A DNA stretch of 7,497 bases from an uncultured Desulfobacterium sp. (GTDB lineage Bacteria; Desulfobacterota; Desulfobacteria; Desulfobacterales; Desulfobacteraceae): NCBI GenBank assembly GCA_937124525.1, contig CAKZLA010000066.1, positions 1 to 7,497 of the forward strand, read 5' to 3'. Position 1 is the first letter of the stretch. Each line of letters opens with the position of its first letter. The notes under the pieces were generated by a model, which worked only from the letters and a program-made list of their open reading frames with translations, was not told the DNA's origin and made no database searches. This document shows positions 5,701-7,497 of the stretch, piece by piece. The position numbers and the translations under genes were made by a program.

Positions 5701-7237
5701 CATCGCCCCCCAGATTACCCAGTTTATCTTTCAGGGACAGTTGCGGTGCCGCAGAAACCGGGTTGTTGAACCGATCAAACCCCTTGACCTGGAACTCTAT
5801 CTCATTGCCAGCCGTAACGGTGGGATTGGCAGGAAAAATCTCAAGACGATTCAATGCCGCCGGTGTAACCTGAAAATGAACTGCTTTTAAAATATTTCCC
5901 TTCTGGGCTCTAACATCCCCCTTCCCGCTCTGGTAAACCGTTAAGGTCTTTTTTTGTTGATCAATACGTCCCAAAGACTGATCCAGGCTCCACACCGGTT
6001 GGACTGGAATCTTATTTCCAAAGGCATCATAACCTTGGGCGGTAAGACTAACTGTGTCTCCTGCCACCAGTGCGGTTTTTCCAAACGCAATCTTGATGTC
6101 CGCCAAAAAACCAGGGACAACGGTGATGGGAATTGACGCGGAAATATCTCCTTGACTGGCAGTGATTGAACCAGAACCCGCTTTTTTCGCCACAAACATT
6201 CCATCGGGATCAATGGATCCCAGATCCCCACTCAAGGTCCAGGAAACCGACACCGGCAGAGGGTATCCATAACTATTTTTACCGCCGATTTTCACATGAA
6301 CGCTTTGTCCAGCCCTGAGAGATATCTTTTCAGGTGACAAATTTATTTCAGCAAGCTTTCCAGGAACGATTGACATGGGACGTCCCAGGGTAAGGGCATT
6401 ATAATCTGCAACAATCACCGCCTGACCCGTGCTGAGCATGCGGACCCGTCCGTCTTTTTTTAGCTCCGCTTTGTTGCCGCTTATTGTCCACCCGGCTTTC
6501 ACAGCACGCTGGTTTCCCAGTTCATCCAGCCCAAACGCCTGAAATTCAACTTCCTCATTGACTTCAAAATTCTCCTTTTCAGGGCGAATGGCCAGTTTAA
6601 CGATACGGGTTCCTTCAATGACGCATTTTCTCTGTATCGCTCCGACTTTCATAAAAATAATATTCGGACCCGGCTCAGACCCAAGGGTGACTTCAAAGGA
6701 AAACGCACCCTGTTTACCCACATCAACTTTTTCCGTTGAAAATATCACTCCTTTGGTATCAGAGGAGAGGGTAACGGCATTGAACCCGGCTGGTCCATTG
6801 TCCTGGGCCAAAAGTTTTCCCTGGATTTTGATCAGACTGCCAGGCAGGGCTTTTTCTTTTTCAGCCTGAACCTGAATCGCAGCCACTTTTTTCGCCTGAA
6901 TCTGGACAGAAATACGACCCACAATACCGCCGGCCATGGCCTTCACCGTCACCTGACCGGGTTTCTGTGCCGTGAATACCCCCGAGCTATCAATGGTGGC
7001 GTTGCCTGTGGGCTCCAAGGACCACTGAATGGTTGTTGCTGGCATGGGTTCGCCCTTTTTGGAAAGTGCCTGGGCCTTGAAGGATAGACTCTGGCCGATT
7101 ATGACAACTGCCTGATCAGGCGTTATGGATATGGAACTTAATTCCGGCTCTCCTGCGCAGCCGATGAACATTACCACTGAGAGCAGGACCATTGCGAACT
7201 GTATCACACCTGACATCCGGCGACATTTCGGTTTCAT
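2765..7237 (-). CDS. Giant Ig-like repeat lipoprotein (Big-type domains), probable surface protein
   Basis: This is a 1490-residue protein, probably an outer-membrane lipoprotein with a long extracellular or periplasmic stalk; a role as adhesin or surface fibre is inferred only. Seen: a basic N-terminus, a hydrophobic stretch (about 11-24) and lipobox FIGC with Cys27 as lipid site, followed by Ala at +2. Next come an Ig-like domain at about 35-115 (SISITP, WSLEP, DSSGVF); a divergent, probably beta domain at about 117-210; 14 tandem repeats of 82-91 residues at 211-1392; and a C-terminal domain at 1393-1490 with NNNPVPGIQVRL and TDAAGRA, typical of invasin-type Big_1 domains. There is no LPXTG signal, autotransporter barrel or catalytic motif. 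Apart from Cys5 and Cys27, only Cys205 and Cys1038 are present, so disulphides are not a feature. An upstream in-frame ATG at 7276 was not used because the strong ribosome binding site lies 8 nt before the ATG at 7237. The gene is convergent with the chemoreceptor gene, and no secretion partner is in view. Confidence 0.88.
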   Translation of the reverse strand: MKPKCRRMSGVIQFAMVLLSVVMFIGCAGEPELSSISITPDQAVVIIGQSLSFKAQALSKKGEPMPATTIQWSLEPTGNATIDSSGVFTAQKPGQVTVKAMAGGIVGRISVQIQAKKVAAIQVQAEKEKALPGSLIKIQGKLLAQDNGPAGFNAVTLSSDTKGVIFSTEKVDVGKQGAFSFEVTLGSEPGPNIIFMKVGAIQRKCVIEGTRIVKLAIRPEKENFEVNEEVEFQAFGLDELGNQRAVKAGWTISGNKAELKKDGRVRMLSTGQAVIVADYNALTLGRPMSIVPGKLAEINLSPEKISLRAGQSVHVKIGGKNSYGYPLPVSVSWTLSGDLGSIDPDGMFVAKKAGSGSITASQGDISASIPITVVPGFLADIKIAFGKTALVAGDTVSLTAQGYDAFGNKIPVQPVWSLDQSLGRIDQQKKTLTVYQSGKGDVRAQKGNILKAVHFQVTPAALNRLEIFPANPTVTAGNEIEFQVKGFDRFNNPVSAAPQLSLKDKLGNLGGDGIFKALHSGNTVVEARQGDVVVTTSLAVVPGKMVKAVLTPDTPVVFKAGEVQEFTVFGLDALGNTVYSKTSWSIYPIDFGTIDTQGVLGGKKIGNGKILVKIQDLKSMETMTLENRVQIQPGEPVNIVITPDKIRLAAGEKRAFSAKIQDKFGNPIKASVTWSLKDETIGSISQNGMFKPVKSGTWTVTAAVKNIRAHAQAVVVPNEIAYNNVSPAQLTLKAGETQKLEAVSEDRFGNVVPARVMWKVIPEELGDVNKDNVFVAEKMGEGFLTAVANDISQKIPLKISKGPLARININLPDGKIFSGSSLVFQSNGFDAGNNLVQFQPNWSVEPETLGYIDDQGRFTANKAGNGMLTVQSQGVEATMAIEVVSGEAVRINVLNVTPLNIIAGDKIQLDLKAFDAADNPIATPEFSFEIENQLGTVSMDNQFRAHMAGSGNITVTMAKAQAVIPVQVAVGPVVRVEVKPGKTSIAAGSTMVFKAFGYDGEGNRVDIKAGWTVIGGVGKVSEGGEFSAHTVGQGYVSCQMAGVAGLSQIQVTPGPISRIDITPKQLILVAGQTHQFKGVAFDAQGNVVSVDLSWAFKADGVLGTIDSVDGIFFAKNSGKGEVSARSGSVQGNAQVIVSPGEVSELTLTSPPLELAAGQQTTLQVSGRDSYGNLVPTDVTWQIIPESLAVVSPSGLITGSKAGSGIISAHHGTLSAPVKLTVVPGALASITIHAPESSLKGGQTYAFEARGFDVGGNPVQFIPQWAVTTHIGTIDGKTGMFKATRVGNGSIEVYHQGIVASLDVAVVPGNLAQLFVSPNPVTLKSGTPRIFKVTGVDVAGNSVTVPSLTWEVRGDIGFFEKPGVFSATLQGNGKVVATTNGIHAESYVTVIAGDPDPDTTRLRAEPPLVRANGQDTAEILVEVRDKNNNPVPGIQVRLVSSRQSDDLEQPGKTDAAGRAAGRISSKQSGTSTVTALIGREAVRDNVVIDFQ
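2768..3061 (-). other. Invasin-type (Big_1) C-terminal domain of the lipoprotein
   Basis: Residues 1393-1490 do not follow the 84-residue repeat pattern. They show the bacterial Ig-like domain 1 signature: ANGQDTAEILVEVRD, NPVPGIQVRLVSS, then a TDAAGRAAGRISS strand-turn, and an SGTSTVTA strand before the final VVIDF. In known proteins such domains occur in intimin/invasin stalks and often sit at the outer part of the molecule. Here it is the distal cap of the chain. Confidence 0.75.
3062..6607 (-). repeat. Fourteen tandem Ig-like repeats inside the lipoprotein gene (period about 252 bp)
   Basis: Repeat ends are marked by VVPG or variants (VTPG, VSPG, IQPG, VAVG) at residues 293, 376, 460, 543, 634, 718, 802, 886, 971, 1054, 1140, 1224, 1308 and 1392. 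Within each, the order is a L-x-x-I-x-I-x-P strand, L-x-A-G-x, a G-[FY]-D-x-x-G-N-x-V turn, a conserved Trp, L-G-x-I-D-x-x-G-x-F, and a G-x-G-x-V strand. Most repeats are 82-86 residues; the fifth is 91. The repeats look well diverged from one another in residues, which argues for old duplications rather than recent expansion. Confidence 0.85.
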
Positions 7238-7243
7238 AGAATC

Positions 7244-7252
7244 TCCCTCCTC
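7244..7252 (-). promoter_or_regulatory. Strong ribosome binding site of the lipoprotein gene
   Basis: Reading the minus strand, GAGGAGGGA precedes the ATG at 7237; the AGGAGG core is 8 nt from the start codon. This fixes the start at the ATG directly before the signal peptide. The in-frame ATG 39 bp upstream is rejected because its reading frame would run through this site. Confidence 0.8.
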
Positions 7253-7306
7253 AAGTTTTCCGTTTTTAAGACACAAAATCTCTGAAACTTAAAATTTATA
7301 ATAGAC

Positions 7307-7312
7307 ATTATA
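7307..7312 (-). promoter_or_regulatory. Possible -10 box of the lipoprotein gene
   Basis: A perfect TATAAT reads on the minus strand 70 bp upstream of the start codon. It would give a 5' leader of about 60 nt. No TTGACA-like -35 hexamer lies at 16-18 bp, so a sigma-70 promoter here would be weak or activator dependent, or the match could be chance in AT-rich DNA. Confidence 0.28.
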
Positions 7313-7395
7313 TCGATTTTTCATAATCCACCGATTTAATTGAGGAATTTATTCTTACAAAATCAAATAGAATCAATCACTTAAACAAAGATCGG

Positions 7396-7497
7396 GTAAG
7401 TTCTCAATAAGTCTGGGCATTCAGGGCATCCTTTTGAATAGCACCTGGCGTTAAAAGGGTAAGCAGGCTTTATCACCCCTGGTTATTGAGAATTTAC
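7396..7497. repeat. 102-bp element with 15-bp terminal inverted repeats (MITE-like or structured)
   Basis: GTAAGTTCTCAATAA (7396-7410) is the inverse of TTATTGAGAATTTAC (7483-7497) with 14 of 15 matches, and the single mismatch is a G-T pair on the plus strand. Inside, ATCCTTTT (7428-7435) pairs with AAAAGGGT (7453-7460). The size and end-to-end inverted repeats fit a small non-autonomous transposable element or the fused ends of an insertion sequence. The right flank is outside the window, so no target duplication can be checked. I do not recognise the insertion-sequence family. Confidence 0.5.

Noticed and set aside
7238..7276. Upstream ATG at 7276 for the lipoprotein
   Set aside because: It would add a charged 13-residue extension before the signal peptide and read through the strong ribosome binding site.

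Overview
The window looks like chromosomal DNA of a Gram-negative, motile bacterium. A deltaproteobacterial, Desulfobacterales-like host is the best guess. This rests on the chemoreceptor type (zinc-binding CZB domain between two membrane segments, abbreviated HAMP) and on a very long lipoprotein of Ig-like repeats. It is an inference from family resemblance, not from a marker gene.

Layout. Positions 1-788 hold no protein gene I can support. They carry a long-armed inverted repeat (3-123) and then a degenerate tandem array (about 158-674). The array has a dimeric period near 165 bp, built from elementary units of about 83 bp. Each unit seems to carry two small hairpins, and some stems change on both sides between units, as conserved RNA or DNA structures do. 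Positions 789-2399 (+) encode a complete 536-residue methyl-accepting chemotaxis protein. Positions 2400-2764 are a non-coding gap between convergent genes, starting with a perfect hairpin. Positions 2768-7237 (-, stop codon at 2765-2767) encode a 1490-residue lipoprotein with a Cys27 lipobox, an N-terminal Ig-like domain, a divergent domain, 14 tandem Ig-like repeats of about 84 residues and a C-terminal invasin-type Ig domain. Positions 7238-7497 hold its ribosome binding site, a possible -10 box, and a 102-bp inverted-repeat element that ends on the last base of the window.

The two genes are convergent and so are not an operon. Nothing in the sequence ties them functionally beyond both being envelope proteins: one senses a periplasmic signal and passes it to the Che phosphorelay, the other probably projects from the outer membrane. 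The least explained part is the structured repeat array upstream of the chemoreceptor. The window starts two bases outside one inverted repeat and ends exactly at another, so its ends may be repeat-limited assembly boundaries.
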